DNA of 64,000 bases from JBBRVP01 sp038246785 (GCA_038246785.1 JBBRVP010000003.1:92361-156360); one strand, 5' to 3'. Shown: positions 8,597 to 17,512, counted from the first letter of the stretch. Made by a program: numbers and translations. The notes: generated from the letters alone by a model not told the origin.

Positions 8597-8673
8597 GGGG
8601 CGGTAGCTCAGCCGGTCAGAGCAGGGGACTCATAATCCCTCGGTCGCGGGTTCGAGTCCCGCCCGCCCCACCA
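8597..8673 (+). tRNA. tRNA-Met (anticodon CAT), elongator type
   Basis: The 77-nt tRNA has acceptor stem GGGGCGG/CCGCCCC, anticodon loop CTCATAA in stem GGGGA/TCCCT, T-arm GCGGG-TTCGAGT-CCCGC, and an encoded CCA. The first acceptor pair is G-C, so it is not an initiator tRNA. The stem sequence matches actinobacterial elongator Met tRNAs; a lysidine-modified Ile tRNA is the less likely alternative. Confidence 0.9.
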
Positions 8674-8699
8674 CCTCTCCGCCGCAGGTTCGGTCCCCC

Positions 8700-9710
8700 T
8701 CATCCGGCGGCAGGCACCCGTACGGCGAAGCGGCAGCCACCGTCGATGTTCTGCACCGCGACCGTGCCGCCGTGCGCGGCGATGACGCCGCGGACGATGG
8801 CCAGCCCCAATCCGGCACCGGCTCCCTCGTCCGGTGTGCGTGCCCCGCTGCCGCGCCACCCGGGCTCGAAGACGCGCGGCAGGTCCTCGGGAGCGATCCC
8901 CCCGCAGCCGTCGGACACGCTGAGCTCGGCGGCCGCGCCGACCTGCTGGGCGTGCACGACGACGGTGCCGTCCGGCGGCGTGTGCCGCACCGCGTTGACT
9001 ACGAGGTTGCCGAGGACGCGGGAGAGCTCACGGGTGTCGACCTCGGCGGGCACCGGACCCTCCGCGTGGCCGCTCAGCCGGACCCCGCGTCCGGTGGCCA
9101 GCGGCTGGGCGGAGGCGAGCGTGTCCGACACCAGATCGGCCAGACTGGCCCGTTCGCGGACCAGGTGCAGAGTGCCGGACTGGATGCGCGACAGCGCGAG
9201 CAGGTCGTCGACCATGCCCGCCATCCGGTCGGCGTCGGCGCGGATCCGCGCGTGGTAGCGGTCCGGGTCGTTCGCGACGCCGTCCTCGAGCGACTCGGCC
9301 ATGGCCCGGATGCCGGCGAGCGGCGTACGCAGGTCGTGCGACACCCACGCCACCAGCTCCCGGCGGGATGCCTCGACCTCGCTGTCGCGCCGGCGCGCGG
9401 CGGCCTCGTCGGCCGCGCGACGGTCGATCGCGTGCACCCGCCGGGCAAGCAGGATCCCGAACAGAAGTGCCACGGGTGCGGCGGCAGCCAGCACGAGCAG
9501 CACTGCGCTCAGGTCGTGCGCGGACAGAAACATGGCCCGCGCGCTGACGACGACGCCTACCGCGACGCTGGCCACGACGGCGAGCGGAGTGACGAGGGTG
9601 GCAGCTCGGATCGAGCGACGGGCGGTCACGATCACGACGGCGGCACCCGCAGCGCCCACTGCCGCCGCGGTCGCCGCCGAGAGAAGCAGGGTCTGCGCCG
9701 CCGGACCCAT
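8700..9710 (-). CDS. Two-component sensor histidine kinase
   Basis: A membrane histidine kinase of 336 residues. The N-terminal 90 residues contain three hydrophobic segments (around residues 5-30, 38-60 and 68-88) with almost no extracellular domain. A linker and a HisKA dimerisation domain follow, with H125 in WVSHDLRTPL. The HATPase domain has the N box (LVVNAVRH) and G boxes (DGCGGIAPEDL, GAGLGLAIVRGV). The lack of a large periplasmic sensor suggests that it senses within the membrane or responds to envelope state. ATG at 9710 overlaps the stop of the response regulator gene (TGATG), so the pair is translationally coupled. The ligand is unknown. Confidence 0.9.
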   Translation of the reverse strand: MGPAAQTLLLSAATAAAVGAAGAAVVIVTARRSIRAATLVTPLAVVASVAVGVVVSARAMFLSAHDLSAVLLVLAAAAPVALLFGILLARRVHAIDRRAADEAAARRRDSEVEASRRELVAWVSHDLRTPLAGIRAMAESLEDGVANDPDRYHARIRADADRMAGMVDDLLALSRIQSGTLHLVRERASLADLVSDTLASAQPLATGRGVRLSGHAEGPVPAEVDTRELSRVLGNLVVNAVRHTPPDGTVVVHAQQVGAAAELSVSDGCGGIAPEDLPRVFEPGWRGSGARTPDEGAGAGLGLAIVRGVIAAHGGTVAVQNIDGGCRFAVRVPAAG

Positions 9711-10447
9711 CAGGACCCCGCCGGCCCCGCCGCCGGATCCCACCGATAACCCACTCCCCACACGGTGACGATGCGGCACGGCACCGCCGGCTCGATCTCG
9801 ACCTTCTCCCGCAGTCGCCGCACGTGGACGGTGACGGTGGACTGGTCGCCGTACTCCCAGCCCCACACCTCGCGCATGAGCTCCTCCCGTGAGAACGCCC
9901 GCTCGGGGTGGTGCAGGAAGTGGGCCAGCAGGTCGAACTCGCGGGTGGTCAGCGAGAGCTCCCGGTCGCCGCGCAGCACGCGGCGGGCCACCGGGTCGAG
10001 CCGCAGATCGCCGTCGACGAGCCGAGCCGCGGGCCGGTCCGGCGACCCGGACAGAGCGGAACCCAGGTCAGGCCCGCCGCCGGGACGCGTACGGCGCAGC
10101 ACGGACTGCACGCGCAGCGCGAGCTCGCGCGGGCTGAACGGCTTGGTGACGTAGTCGTCTGCACCGGTCTCGAGACCGAGCACCCGGGCGTCCTCGTCGC
10201 CGCGCGCGGTGAGCATCAGCACCGGGAGGTTCGCGCGGCGTGCCCGCAGCCGGCGGCAGACCTCCAGCCCGTCGAGCCCGGGCAGCATGAGGTCGAGGAC
10301 GACGAGGTCCGGTACGTGCTCCTCGGCCGCCCGCAGCGCCGCGATGCCATCGGCCGCCTCGTCCACGTCCAGGCCCGAGCGGCCCAGGTAATCCACGACG
10401 ACCTCACGCACGGTCGGGTCGTCGTCGACGACGAGGACGCGGGCCAC
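9710..10447 (-). CDS. OmpR/PhoB-family response regulator
   Basis: The partner of the adjacent kinase, 245 residues. The receiver domain has DDD at 8-10, phospho-acceptor D52 in VVLDLMLPG, and K102 in YVTKPFSP. A winged-helix DNA-binding domain follows (LTTREFDLLAHFLHHP, then VTVHVRRLREKVE and GVGYRW). I chose GTG 10447 because a TACGCT -10 box lies 6 nt upstream and the receiver fold starts at once (VARVLVVDDD). The longer in-frame start at 10603 would add about 50 unconserved residues. The operon runs regulator then kinase. Targets cannot be read from the sequence. Confidence 0.92.
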   Translation of the reverse strand: MARVLVVDDDPTVREVVVDYLGRSGLDVDEAADGIAALRAAEEHVPDLVVLDLMLPGLDGLEVCRRLRARRANLPVLMLTARGDEDARVLGLETGADDYVTKPFSPRELALRVQSVLRRTRPGGGPDLGSALSGSPDRPAARLVDGDLRLDPVARRVLRGDRELSLTTREFDLLAHFLHHPERAFSREELMREVWGWEYGDQSTVTVHVRRLREKVEIEPAVPCRIVTVWGVGYRWDPAAGPAGS

Positions 10448-10453
10448 CGACCG

Positions 10454-10459
10454 AGCGTA
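10454..10459 (-). promoter_or_regulatory. Probable -10 box (TACGCT) of the two-component operon, leaderless
   Basis: Reading the minus strand, TACGCT is followed by 6 nt and then the GTG start of the response regulator, with no Shine-Dalgarno between. Confidence 0.5.
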
Positions 10460-10629
10460 GGCCGCCACCTCGGCGCAGCGCCGGTCGCTCCGGCGCCCGT
10501 CACCGGGCCGTAAGCCCGGCGCGCGTTCTTCGAGCCGGCTCCGGCGCGTCGCGGGCCCGCCCGTGGTGTCCGGTTCCTTATCGTCGGGCTCGTGCGAGTG
10601 CACGCGCCGCCGATCCCGCGCTGGGCAGG

Positions 10630-11346
10630 GTGAACGCGCACGACCGGATGCTGGCCCGCCGGCGGCGCAGCATCGGGGTCCTGCTCACCGTCGTGACGGT
10701 GACCGTCGCCGGGCATGACGTCGTGGCCGCCATGCGGCGGCCGGGGCCGTCCGTCGTCGGGCCCGCCGCCGTGGCGGCGGCGGCTCCAGTCGTCGCCGGC
10801 GGCCCTGCCGGGGGCCGGGTTCCCACGAAAGGGCCCGGCACCTTCCGTACCGCTGCCGGCGTGCTCTCCCGCGTGGGTACCGGCCACCTCACGCGCTACA
10901 CCGTCGAGGTCGAGAATGGCCTGCGCTATGTGCCGGAGGAGATCGCCGCGGTGGTCGACCTCACGCTGGCCGACCCGCGCAGCTGGAGCGGCACCGGACG
11001 CTTCGCGCTGCAGCGCGTCGCGCATCGCGCCGACGCCGACGTACGCGTCCTGCTTGCCACCCCCGGCACGACCGACCGGCTCTGCGCACCGCTTGAGACG
11101 CGCGGTCAGGCGTCGTGCCGTAACGGGAGGCTGGTGGTGCTCAACGCGCGCCTGTGGACGACGGGTACGGAGGGCTACGCCGGCCGGATTGCGGACTACC
11201 GCCGCTACATGGTCAACCACGAGATGGGCCACGCCCTCGGCCACCGGCACACCACCTGTCCCGGCCCGGGCCGGCCGGCACCGGTGATGATGCAGCAGAC
11301 CTACGGCCTGCGCGGGTGTACGCCCAACCCGTGGCCGCGCGCGTGA
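10630..11346 (+). CDS. DUF3152-type secreted or membrane-anchored zincin-like protein
   Basis: The 238-residue protein has a hydrophobic N-terminal segment (SIGVLLTVVTVTVAGHDVVA), either a signal anchor or an uncleaved signal. A Gly/Pro-rich linker is followed by a globular domain ending in the metzincin-like motif HEMGHALGHRH (197-207), the classic HExxHxxGxxH zinc site. This matches the actinobacterial DUF3152 family, probably an extracellular metalloprotease, although I know of no demonstrated substrate. Cysteine pairs around the C-terminus (TTCPGPG, RGCTPNPWP) suggest a disulphide. It is transcribed divergently from the two-component system across 182 nt. Confidence 0.8.
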   Translation: MNAHDRMLARRRRSIGVLLTVVTVTVAGHDVVAAMRRPGPSVVGPAAVAAAAPVVAGGPAGGRVPTKGPGTFRTAAGVLSRVGTGHLTRYTVEVENGLRYVPEEIAAVVDLTLADPRSWSGTGRFALQRVAHRADADVRVLLATPGTTDRLCAPLETRGQASCRNGRLVVLNARLWTTGTEGYAGRIADYRRYMVNHEMGHALGHRHTTCPGPGRPAPVMMQQTYGLRGCTPNPWPRA

Positions 11347-11460
11347 GTTCCGCGACCCCGCCGACGCCCGACGTCTTGTCGATCACGGGCGGGAACCGAG
11401 CGTGGGGCGGGTCGCACGAGGCCGCGCCCAGGCTCGGCTCGCGAGCGCCTCATAGGTTGC

Positions 11461-12459
11461 TCAGGTCAGCTGCAGCACTGCTGCCACGCCGAAGAGCGCG
11501 GCGGCGGTCAGCGCCGCCATCGGGATCGTCAGCACCCAGGCCGTGACGATGTTGCTGGCGACACCCCAGCGCACCGCGGACAGCCGCCGGGTGGCGCCGA
11601 CGCCCATGATCGCCGAGGTGATCGTGTGCGTCGTCGAGATCGGCGCGGCGAACACGAAGGCGCTCGTGTAGAGGACGCCGGCGGCGGTCGTCTCGGCCGC
11701 GAAGCCGCGAGGTGGGTCGAGTTCGATCACCCGCCGCCCCAGCGTCCGCATGATGCGCCACCCGCCCGACCAGGTGCCGAGGCTGATCGCCGTGGCGGCG
11801 GAGAGCTTGACCCACAGCGGGATGTCGCTGCCGGACTGGTAGCCGCCGATGACGAGGGCCAGCACGATGACGCCCATCGTCTTCTGCGCGTCCTGCAGCC
11901 CGTGCCCCAGCGCCATCGCGGCCGCCGACACCGTCTGCGAGTGCCGGAAGCCGGCGTTGACCCGGTGCTGCCGGGACCGGTGGAACGTCCAGAGGATGGC
12001 GAGCATGAACAGGTACGCGAGGCCGAAACCGACAAGAGGGGAGACCACCATGGGCACGACGACCTTGGTGCCGATCACGCCCCACTCCACCGTGGCGGAG
12101 GCGGCGAGACCTGCCCCCAGCAGCCCGCCGATGAGGGCGTGCGTCGAGCTCGAGGGCAGGCCCAGCCACCACGTGGTGAGGTTCCAGGCGATGGCGCCGA
12201 GCAGCCCGCACAGCACGATGACGAGCCCGCGGTTGTTCTGCGGCGGCACGATGATCCCGCTGCCGATGGTCTTGGCGACCTGCTCGCCGAGCATGGCACC
12301 GACGAGGTTCGCGACCGCCGCCATGGCCAGTGCGGTGCGTGGGCGCAGGGCGCGGGTGGACACCGACGTCGCGATCGCGTTGGCCGCGTCGTGGAAACCG
12401 TTGGTGTAGTCGAACGAGAGCGCGATGAGCACGACCGTCGTGACGAGCGCGAGCTCCAC
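11461..12459 (-). CDS. pit: PiT-family inorganic phosphate transporter
   Basis: A low-affinity phosphate/cation symporter in the cytoplasmic membrane, 332 residues with about nine hydrophobic segments. The N-terminal signature is SFDYTNGFHDAANAIATSVS and the C-terminal signature is GAGLAASATVEWG, with later PISTTHTITSAIMGVG; the duplicated GANDxAN-like repeats are typical of PiT. It lies 3 nt downstream of the DUF47 gene, the usual two-gene arrangement in which the PhoU-like protein modulates the transporter. Metal-phosphate complexes are the likely substrate. Confidence 0.92.
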   Translation of the reverse strand: MELALVTTVVLIALSFDYTNGFHDAANAIATSVSTRALRPRTALAMAAVANLVGAMLGEQVAKTIGSGIIVPPQNNRGLVIVLCGLLGAIAWNLTTWWLGLPSSSTHALIGGLLGAGLAASATVEWGVIGTKVVVPMVVSPLVGFGLAYLFMLAILWTFHRSRQHRVNAGFRHSQTVSAAAMALGHGLQDAQKTMGVIVLALVIGGYQSGSDIPLWVKLSAATAISLGTWSGGWRIMRTLGRRVIELDPPRGFAAETTAAGVLYTSAFVFAAPISTTHTITSAIMGVGATRRLSAVRWGVASNIVTAWVLTIPMAALTAAALFGVAAVLQLT

Positions 12460-12462
12460 GCC

Positions 12463-13080
12463 TCAGGACTCCTTGACCACGATGGCCTCGACCACGTGGG
12501 CGACGCGCTCGAGCGCGTCGGCGGCCGCCTCGAGCTCTTCGACGACATCCTTGAGCTTCATCACCTCGAGCGGCTCCAGGTGGCCGGAGAACAGCTCGGC
12601 CAACAGGTCGCGGTGGACCCGGTCGGCCTCGTTCTCGAGGCGGTTGACCTCGAGCAGGTAGTCGGCCATCTTGGCTAACGTCCGCAGCCGCGGCATCGAG
12701 TCGGCGGTGATCGTGGACGCCTGGCAGAGCAGGTCGATCTGCTTGTGCACGCCCGGCGGGACGTCGCCGATGCGGTAGAGCACGACCAGGTCGGCGGCGG
12801 CGTCCATGTGGTCCATGACGTCGTCCAGACGGCTGCTCAGCCGGTGGATGTCTTCCCGGTCGAACGGGGTCACGAACGACGAGTTCAGCCGCCGGATGGT
12901 TGCGTGCGTGGTCTCGTCGGCCGCGTGCTCGGCGGCGCGCATTCGCTGGCGGATCGGCTCGCGCTCAGCGGGCGGCGCCTCGACCACCTCGCGGAGCAGC
13001 GCGCAGCCGGTGACGAGGTGTCCGGCCCCCTCGCACAACAGGTCGTAGAACGCGGTGTCGCGCGGGATGAGGCGGGGCAC
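12463..13080 (-). CDS. DUF47 (PhoU-like) phosphate transport accessory protein
   Basis: A 205-residue, all-helical cytoplasmic protein of the DUF47/YkaA family, a PhoU-like three-helix-bundle protein that accompanies PiT transporters. Acidic metal-binding helices are visible (EHAADETTHATIRRLN, LENEADRVHRDLLAELF), with the E/DxxxD-type spacing seen in PhoU. The start is preceded by GGAGGG. It is the first gene of a tight operon with pit (3-nt gap), which supports a role in regulating or gating phosphate uptake. Confidence 0.88.
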   Translation of the reverse strand: MPRLIPRDTAFYDLLCEGAGHLVTGCALLREVVEAPPAEREPIRQRMRAAEHAADETTHATIRRLNSSFVTPFDREDIHRLSSRLDDVMDHMDAAADLVVLYRIGDVPPGVHKQIDLLCQASTITADSMPRLRTLAKMADYLLEVNRLENEADRVHRDLLAELFSGHLEPLEVMKLKDVVEELEAAADALERVAHVVEAIVVKES

Positions 13081-13188
13081 GGGTCCCTCCGGGGGCGTCT
13101 GGCGCCGGTCAACGCGGCTCGATCATGGGGCCCGCGCACCGCGCTGCCGCCGCACGCATCATCCGACACGCCGGAGCTCGGGCGTACG

Positions 13189-13506
13189 TCAGGTGGTGGT
13201 GGCCGCCTCGGCGAGCCGCTGCCGGACCTCGCGGGTCACCGACCGCTCGGCGACGAAGGACAGGAACGGGACGGTGCCAGCGAGCAGGATGAGGACGAGG
13301 CGCCCCAGCGGCCAGTGCACCAAGGTGGAGAGGTAGACCGCTGCGGCGAGGTAGCCCATGTAGAGGAAGCCGTGGATCGGCCCCACCACCTGGACCAGGG
13401 TCGCATTGCCGAAGCCGTACTTCACGACCATCGAGGCCACCAGGAGCAGCAGCCAGACGCCGACGATCCAGGCGAGGACGCGGTAGATCGAGAGTGCTCT
13501 GCTCAC
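13189..13506 (-). CDS. DUF3817 integral membrane protein
   Basis: A 105-residue membrane protein with three hydrophobic segments: IYRVLAWIVGVWLLLLVASM, GPIHGFLYMGYLAAAVYLST and LGRLVLILLAGTVPFLSFVA. The conserved GPIHGF and FVAER stretches identify the actinobacterial DUF3817 family, of unknown function. GTG at 13506 overlaps the stop of the SURF1 gene by 4 nt (GTGA), so the two are probably made together. That link suggests a role near the respiratory chain, but this is inference only. Confidence 0.82.
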   Translation of the reverse strand: MSRALSIYRVLAWIVGVWLLLLVASMVVKYGFGNATLVQVVGPIHGFLYMGYLAAAVYLSTLVHWPLGRLVLILLAGTVPFLSFVAERSVTREVRQRLAEAATTT

Positions 13507-14216
13507 CGGCTGGATCGTACGTCGTCGCGCGCGAGCCGCACCCAGAAGAGCAGCACGAAGCCGGCGAAGACGAACCACTGCACGGCGTAGGCGAGGTTGC
13601 GCAAGCGCACGGACGAGTGCACCTCGGAGGGCAGGGCCGGCACCCGCTCCGGGGCCGCCTCCGGCGGCGGCGCCTCCGTCTCGGCGACGACGTACGCGGG
13701 GTGGATCGGTGCTCCCCAGCGGTTGACCAGCTCTGCCGTGTCGACGGCGGCGACCGCGTCGTCGGCCGTGGCGGCTGTCCGGTCCGCAGGGAGGAAGGGC
13801 GGCTGGACGCGACCGGTGACCGTCACGGTTCCGGTCGGCACGGCCGGCGGCTCGGTGCCGCGGGCCACGAACGCGCGCACCACCGGCAGGGCCGCTCCGC
13901 TCGGCGTCCGCAGGGGGACCAGCTGCCAGGTACCGGGCCGCCCGTCGAGCACTCGCCCGGTGACGCGCAGCGCAAGCCCCGGCTCGTACCGGCCCGAAGC
14001 GGTGACCTCGCGGCCGACCGCGGCCGCCAACAGCGGCTGACCGGGGGGCAGCAGGTCCTGCGCGGGGACCGCCGGACCCGCGGGGAGGGTGGACGCGTCC
14101 GCGGGGGGAAAGGCGACCCGCCACTGCCAGGCCCCGATCAAGCACAGTCCGACGGCGACCGCGACGGCGAGCACGCCCAGGGCCCAGGTCCGACGGCGGA
14201 CCGCGCTCAGCGTCAC
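13503..14216 (-). CDS. SURF1-family protein
   Basis: SURF1/Shy1 proteins assist assembly of haem-copper oxidases, probably by handling haem a. The 237-residue protein has the family's topology. There is an N-terminal membrane helix (WALGVLAVAVAVGLCLIGAW), a large extracytoplasmic domain (GRYEPGLALRVTGRVLDGRP, GWQ-like TWQLVPL) and a C-terminal membrane helix (QWFVFAGFVLLFWVRLARDD). GTG 14216 is chosen because TACCGT lies 6 nt upstream; the frame runs further upstream without family-like sequence. The oxidase genes are not in the window. Confidence 0.88.
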   Translation of the reverse strand: MTLSAVRRRTWALGVLAVAVAVGLCLIGAWQWRVAFPPADASTLPAGPAVPAQDLLPPGQPLLAAAVGREVTASGRYEPGLALRVTGRVLDGRPGTWQLVPLRTPSGAALPVVRAFVARGTEPPAVPTGTVTVTGRVQPPFLPADRTAATADDAVAAVDTAELVNRWGAPIHPAYVVAETEAPPPEAAPERVPALPSEVHSSVRLRNLAYAVQWFVFAGFVLLFWVRLARDDVRSSR

Positions 14217-14222
14217 GACTCG

Positions 14223-14228
14223 ACGGTA
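14223..14228 (-). promoter_or_regulatory. Probable -10 box (TACCGT) of a leaderless SURF1 transcript
   Basis: On the minus strand TACCGT is followed by 6 nt and the GTG start, with no Shine-Dalgarno in between. Confidence 0.45.
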
Positions 14229-14286
14229 GTGGGGCTGACCGCGGGCTAGCCGGCACGCTTTGCGATGCGCTGATCGCGGCGCGGCC

Positions 14287-14739
14287 TCATAGCGACGGGC
14301 CGGCGGAGCCAGGCACGTGGCGCACCGGCAGCTCGGTCGCTCGCCGCAACATGTGCGGGAGGTCCATCCGCAGCCACCGCGACAGCCGCTCCGGCAGCGT
14401 ACACACGACGACCTCGTCGAAGCCGGACTCCGCCAGCAGCTCGCGCACCCGGCCGACGGGGTCGTTGTCGACGACCTCACCGGCGACGTCGACACCGCGG
14501 GACCGCAGCTGGGAGACCGCGTGCTCGAGCCGTCCGACCGCCAGCGCGTGCGCGATCTGCTCGGGTGCGGGGATGTGGCGGTCCACTGCCGGATAGTCCC
14601 ACTGGTGCTCGCCCTCGATGGCCGTGACCGGCGCGACGAGGTGCATCGCGGTCGAGGGCCGCGCGACGTACTCGTCGAGCACCTCGTCGAGCTCGGGGCA
14701 GCCGAGGGTCTGGTTGGCGACCACCAGGATGCGAGTCAT
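14287..14739 (-). CDS. UspA-like nucleotide-binding-fold protein
   Basis: A 150-residue soluble protein that begins with an alpha/beta strand typical of universal stress and permease-associated proteins (MTRILVVANQTLGCPELDEV). It contains VVDNDPVGRVRELLAESGFD and then VVVCTLPERLSRWLRMDLPH, the last resembling the end of an HUP-type domain. The ATP-binding GxxG-x9-GS motif of canonical UspA is not evident, so nucleotide binding is doubtful. It is the last gene in the minus-strand series that includes enolase, with a hairpin in between. A stress role is inferred from the family only. Confidence 0.6.
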   Translation of the reverse strand: MTRILVVANQTLGCPELDEVLDEYVARPSTAMHLVAPVTAIEGEHQWDYPAVDRHIPAPEQIAHALAVGRLEHAVSQLRSRGVDVAGEVVDNDPVGRVRELLAESGFDEVVVCTLPERLSRWLRMDLPHMLRRATELPVRHVPGSAGPSL

Positions 14740-14797
14740 GCGCTCAGGGTCCTCCTCGGCTGCTCCAACCGTGGCCGGGGCCGTCAATCACGGTTCT

Positions 14798-14821
14798 AGG
14801 AGGAGTGTGGCCCATCCTCCT
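14798..14821. terminator. Hairpin between enolase and UspA-like genes
   Basis: AGGAGGA and TCCTCCT form a perfect 7-bp stem with a 10-nt loop in the 173-nt gap after enolase. There is no T-run on either side, so it may be a weak terminator or an mRNA-processing or stability element. Confidence 0.35.
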
Positions 14822-14912
14822 GTAGTACGGTGCCCAGCTGGCTCTGCGGAGGTGGGCTACCCCGCGAGGAGCCGGCTCGGCGCGCAGCGCGGCCTGGTGG
14901 GGCCTGTTCTGG

Positions 14913-16175
14913 CTAGGCCCCGTGGTACTTCAACTCGGGCTCCGCATCGCTGATCTCCAGGATCCGGTTGTACTTGGCGACCCGTTCGCCGCGGGCCGGG
15001 GCCCCGGACTTCAGCTGCCCGCACCCGGAACCGACGGCGAGGTCGGCGATGAACGCGTCCTCGGTTTCTCCCGAGCGGTGCGAGACCATCGCGGCGTAGC
15101 CGGCGTCGCGGCAGACCGCAATCGCCTCGAGGGTCTCGGTGACGCTGCCGATCTGGTTGACCTTGATCAGCGCGGCGTTCGCGACCCCGCGGCTGACGGC
15201 GTTCCTGATGATGGCGGGGTTGGTCACGAAGTTGTCGTCACCGACGAGTTGGATCTTGCCGCCGAGCCGTTCGGTGAGCTGAACCCAGCCGTCCCAATCG
15301 CCCTCGGCCAGCCCGTCCTCGATGCTCCAGATCGGGAACCGGTTCACCAGATCCGCGTAGTAAGCGATCATGTCCGCGCTCGACAGAGACTCGTCGGCGA
15401 CATGGTAAGCGCCGTCTCGGTAGAACTCGCTGGCGGCGGGGTCAAGGGCGACGGCAACTCCTTCGCGTCCGGGCGTGTACCCGGCGTCCTTGATGGCCCC
15501 GACGAGCGTGTCGAGCACGTCCTCGGGGCGCGCGATGTCGGGAGCGAACCCTCCCTCGTCACCGAGACCGGTGGCGTATCCGGCTCCGGCGAGTCGGGTC
15601 TTCAGTGCCGCGTAGACCTCCGCACCCGCGCGCACCGCCTCGGGGTAGCTCGGTGCGCCGAGCGGGGCAAGCATGAACTCCTGGAAGTCCAGGCTGTTCG
15701 GGGCATGCGCTCCGCCGTTGACCACGTTGAAGTGCGGTACCGGAAGCACCGGCGTCACCCCAGCGGGGGTCAGGTAGCGCCACAGGAGCACTCCGGCGGA
15801 CGCGGCGAACGCCCGGGCTGCGGCCATCGAAACGCCTACGATCGCGTTCGCGCCCAGCCGGGACTTGTTCGGGGTCCCGTCGAGATCGGTCAGCGCCCGG
15901 TCGAGTTCGGCCAGGTCCGCGAAACCTCGCCCCGTCAATGCGTCGTTGATCGGCCCGTTCACGTTCCCGACCGCCGCGCGGGTCCCCTTCCCGCCGTACC
16001 GGACGGTGTCGGCGTCGCGGAGCTCTACGGCCTCTCCGGAGCCGGTGGACGCGCCGGACGGCACGCCGGCGCGGTGCGCAGAGCTGTCCTGGGTGTGCAC
16101 GGTCACCGACAGAGTCGGTCGTCCGCGCGAGTCCAGGATCTCCACAGCGTGAACGGAGGCGATGTCAATGCTCAT
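14913..16175 (-). CDS. eno: Enolase (phosphopyruvate hydratase), probably a second, non-glycolytic-locus copy
   Basis: Enolase interconverts 2-phosphoglycerate and phosphoenolpyruvate. The 420-residue sequence is full length, with the N-terminal signature EILDSRGRPTLSVTV, the substrate loop SGASTGSGEAVELRD, metal ligands in IWSIEDGLAE and LVGDDNFVTNP, the catalytic lysine region NAALIKVNQIGSVTETLEAI, and SHRSGETEDAFIADLAV. ATG 16175 matches family N-termini (MSIDIASVHAVEILDSRGRP). The actinobacterial housekeeping eno usually sits beside a divIC/ftsB-type gene. This one follows an MFS transporter and a dynamin-like GTPase, so I infer a paralogue, but the rest of the genome is not visible. Confidence 0.93.
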   Translation of the reverse strand: MSIDIASVHAVEILDSRGRPTLSVTVHTQDSSAHRAGVPSGASTGSGEAVELRDADTVRYGGKGTRAAVGNVNGPINDALTGRGFADLAELDRALTDLDGTPNKSRLGANAIVGVSMAAARAFAASAGVLLWRYLTPAGVTPVLPVPHFNVVNGGAHAPNSLDFQEFMLAPLGAPSYPEAVRAGAEVYAALKTRLAGAGYATGLGDEGGFAPDIARPEDVLDTLVGAIKDAGYTPGREGVAVALDPAASEFYRDGAYHVADESLSSADMIAYYADLVNRFPIWSIEDGLAEGDWDGWVQLTERLGGKIQLVGDDNFVTNPAIIRNAVSRGVANAALIKVNQIGSVTETLEAIAVCRDAGYAAMVSHRSGETEDAFIADLAVGSGCGQLKSGAPARGERVAKYNRILEISDAEPELKYHGA

Positions 16176-16228
16176 GACCGTGGTTCCCTTCTGTTTCGTG
16201 GCCGACGTCGGGGTGCCGACGGGGCCCG

Positions 16229-17512
16229 TCAAGACTGCTCCTGTCCCGAATGGCTTCGTAGGGCCGGACGTCGCCTCGTGGCCGTGGCGGTGACCACGGC
16301 TGCGCCCATCCAGGCTGCGGCGTAGCAGAACGCCGCCGTCGGGGAGACCAGCGCCCAGATCAGGCCGGCGACGAGTGATGCCCCCAGGTCCCCCACGGAC
16401 TGCACCAGTCCCAGAACTCCGTAGCCGTTTCCGCGCAGCCGGTCAGGGAGAGCGAGCGCGACGATCGTGGACTCGGCGGTCTCCGCGCAGCCGATACCGA
16501 ATCCGGCAAGCACGAACCCGGCCAGCAGCACCGGCCAGGCGTGCTGATCCCAGGCGAAGGCGGCGTAGGCGAGAACGTAGACCGCGGCACCTGCGCCGAG
16601 CACGACGCGGGCGTTGACCCGGTCGATGATGTAACCACCGGCAAGCGCGGCGATCATGGCGGCGGCGTTGTGGGCGGCGTAGAGCAGGATCGCGATGCTG
16701 GTCGCCGCGGCCAGGGAGCGGCCCTCGGCGTCCAGCAGGTCGGTGGCCCGAAGGATCAGCAGTGTCGTAGCCATGTTGCCGAGCTCGAAGAGCGCCGCGG
16801 GCGCCAGTGCGCGCGCCAGCCCGGCACTTCTCAGTTCGCCCAGGTTGAGGGACAGTGTGCGTCGCCCGACCGGCGAGGTGACGGTGTGCCGCGCTTCGCG
16901 TGCTGCGATGGTGATGGCTGCGGCGGCAAGGATGCCGGGGATGAATGCCAGCAGCATCGCGTGCCGGATGCCGAGAACCCCGACCAGCGCAGCGGCCAGC
17001 AGCGGCCCGATGAGGGCGCCGGCGTTGTCCCCGGCGCGTTCCACACCGCTGGCCCGCCCGTACGCTGCGCGCGGGATCAGCGAGATCAGCAGGGTGTCTC
17101 GCGCCGGAGACCGCAGGCCGCGCGACATCCACGCCAGTGCCCGCAGGAGCGCGACCTGCCACACCGCCGTGGCAAGCCCGATTGCGGCGGTCGCGAACGC
17201 AGTGACCAGATAGCCCCCGGAGGCGAGCCGTCCGCGGCGGTGCGGGTCGCTGCTCAACGGGCCCCCGGCGAGTTTGCTCAACCCGATCAGCGCATCCGAG
17301 ACGCCTTCGATCGCGCCGAGCGCAGCGGGGCCGGCGTGCAGCGTGGAGGTGAGGAAGGTCGGCAGCAGGCTGGTGGTCATCTCGTGGCCGGCGTCGCTAC
17401 CGAGCGACGCGGCGCCGATCGAGAGCACGCCAGGAGTCAGCCAGCGGGACTCGGACGGTGTCTTGGTCGTGTCGTCGGACGTGCCGGGCGCCGGCCGAGG
17501 CTGGTCGTTCAC
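16229..17512 (-). CDS. MFS transporter
   Basis: A major-facilitator protein of about 427 residues with around twelve hydrophobic segments. The motif-A region between helices 2 and 3 is degenerate (LSSDPHRRGRLASGG). RALAWMSRGLRSPARDTLLI and GVERAGDNAGALIGPLLAA resemble MFS proteins that keep the conserved RGxRxPxRD segment. The substrate is unknown. GTG at 17512 is the likeliest start; the frame extends to 17641 through low-complexity, non-family sequence. It lies between the dynamin-like GTPase (upstream) and enolase (53 nt downstream) on the same strand, so the three may be one operon. Confidence 0.85.
   Translation of the reverse strand: MNDQPRPAPGTSDDTTKTPSESRWLTPGVLSIGAASLGSDAGHEMTTSLLPTFLTSTLHAGPAALGAIEGVSDALIGLSKLAGGPLSSDPHRRGRLASGGYLVTAFATAAIGLATAVWQVALLRALAWMSRGLRSPARDTLLISLIPRAAYGRASGVERAGDNAGALIGPLLAAALVGVLGIRHAMLLAFIPGILAAAAITIAAREARHTVTSPVGRRTLSLNLGELRSAGLARALAPAALFELGNMATTLLILRATDLLDAEGRSLAAATSIAILLYAAHNAAAMIAALAGGYIIDRVNARVVLGAGAAVYVLAYAAFAWDQHAWPVLLAGFVLAGFGIGCAETAESTIVALALPDRLRGNGYGVLGLVQSVGDLGASLVAGLIWALVSPTAAFCYAAAWMGAAVVTATATRRRPALRSHSGQEQS

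Noticed and set aside
8508..8673. Integration site at the tRNA-Asn/tRNA-Met pair
   Set aside because: No integrase, no duplicated tRNA 3' end and no foreign-looking genes lie on either side.
14216..14495. Longer SURF1 start at 14495
   Set aside because: The added 93 residues are Cys/Arg/Ser-rich, overlap the UspA-like gene out of frame and lack a signal for initiation. The GTG at 14216 has a matching promoter and begins at the membrane helix.
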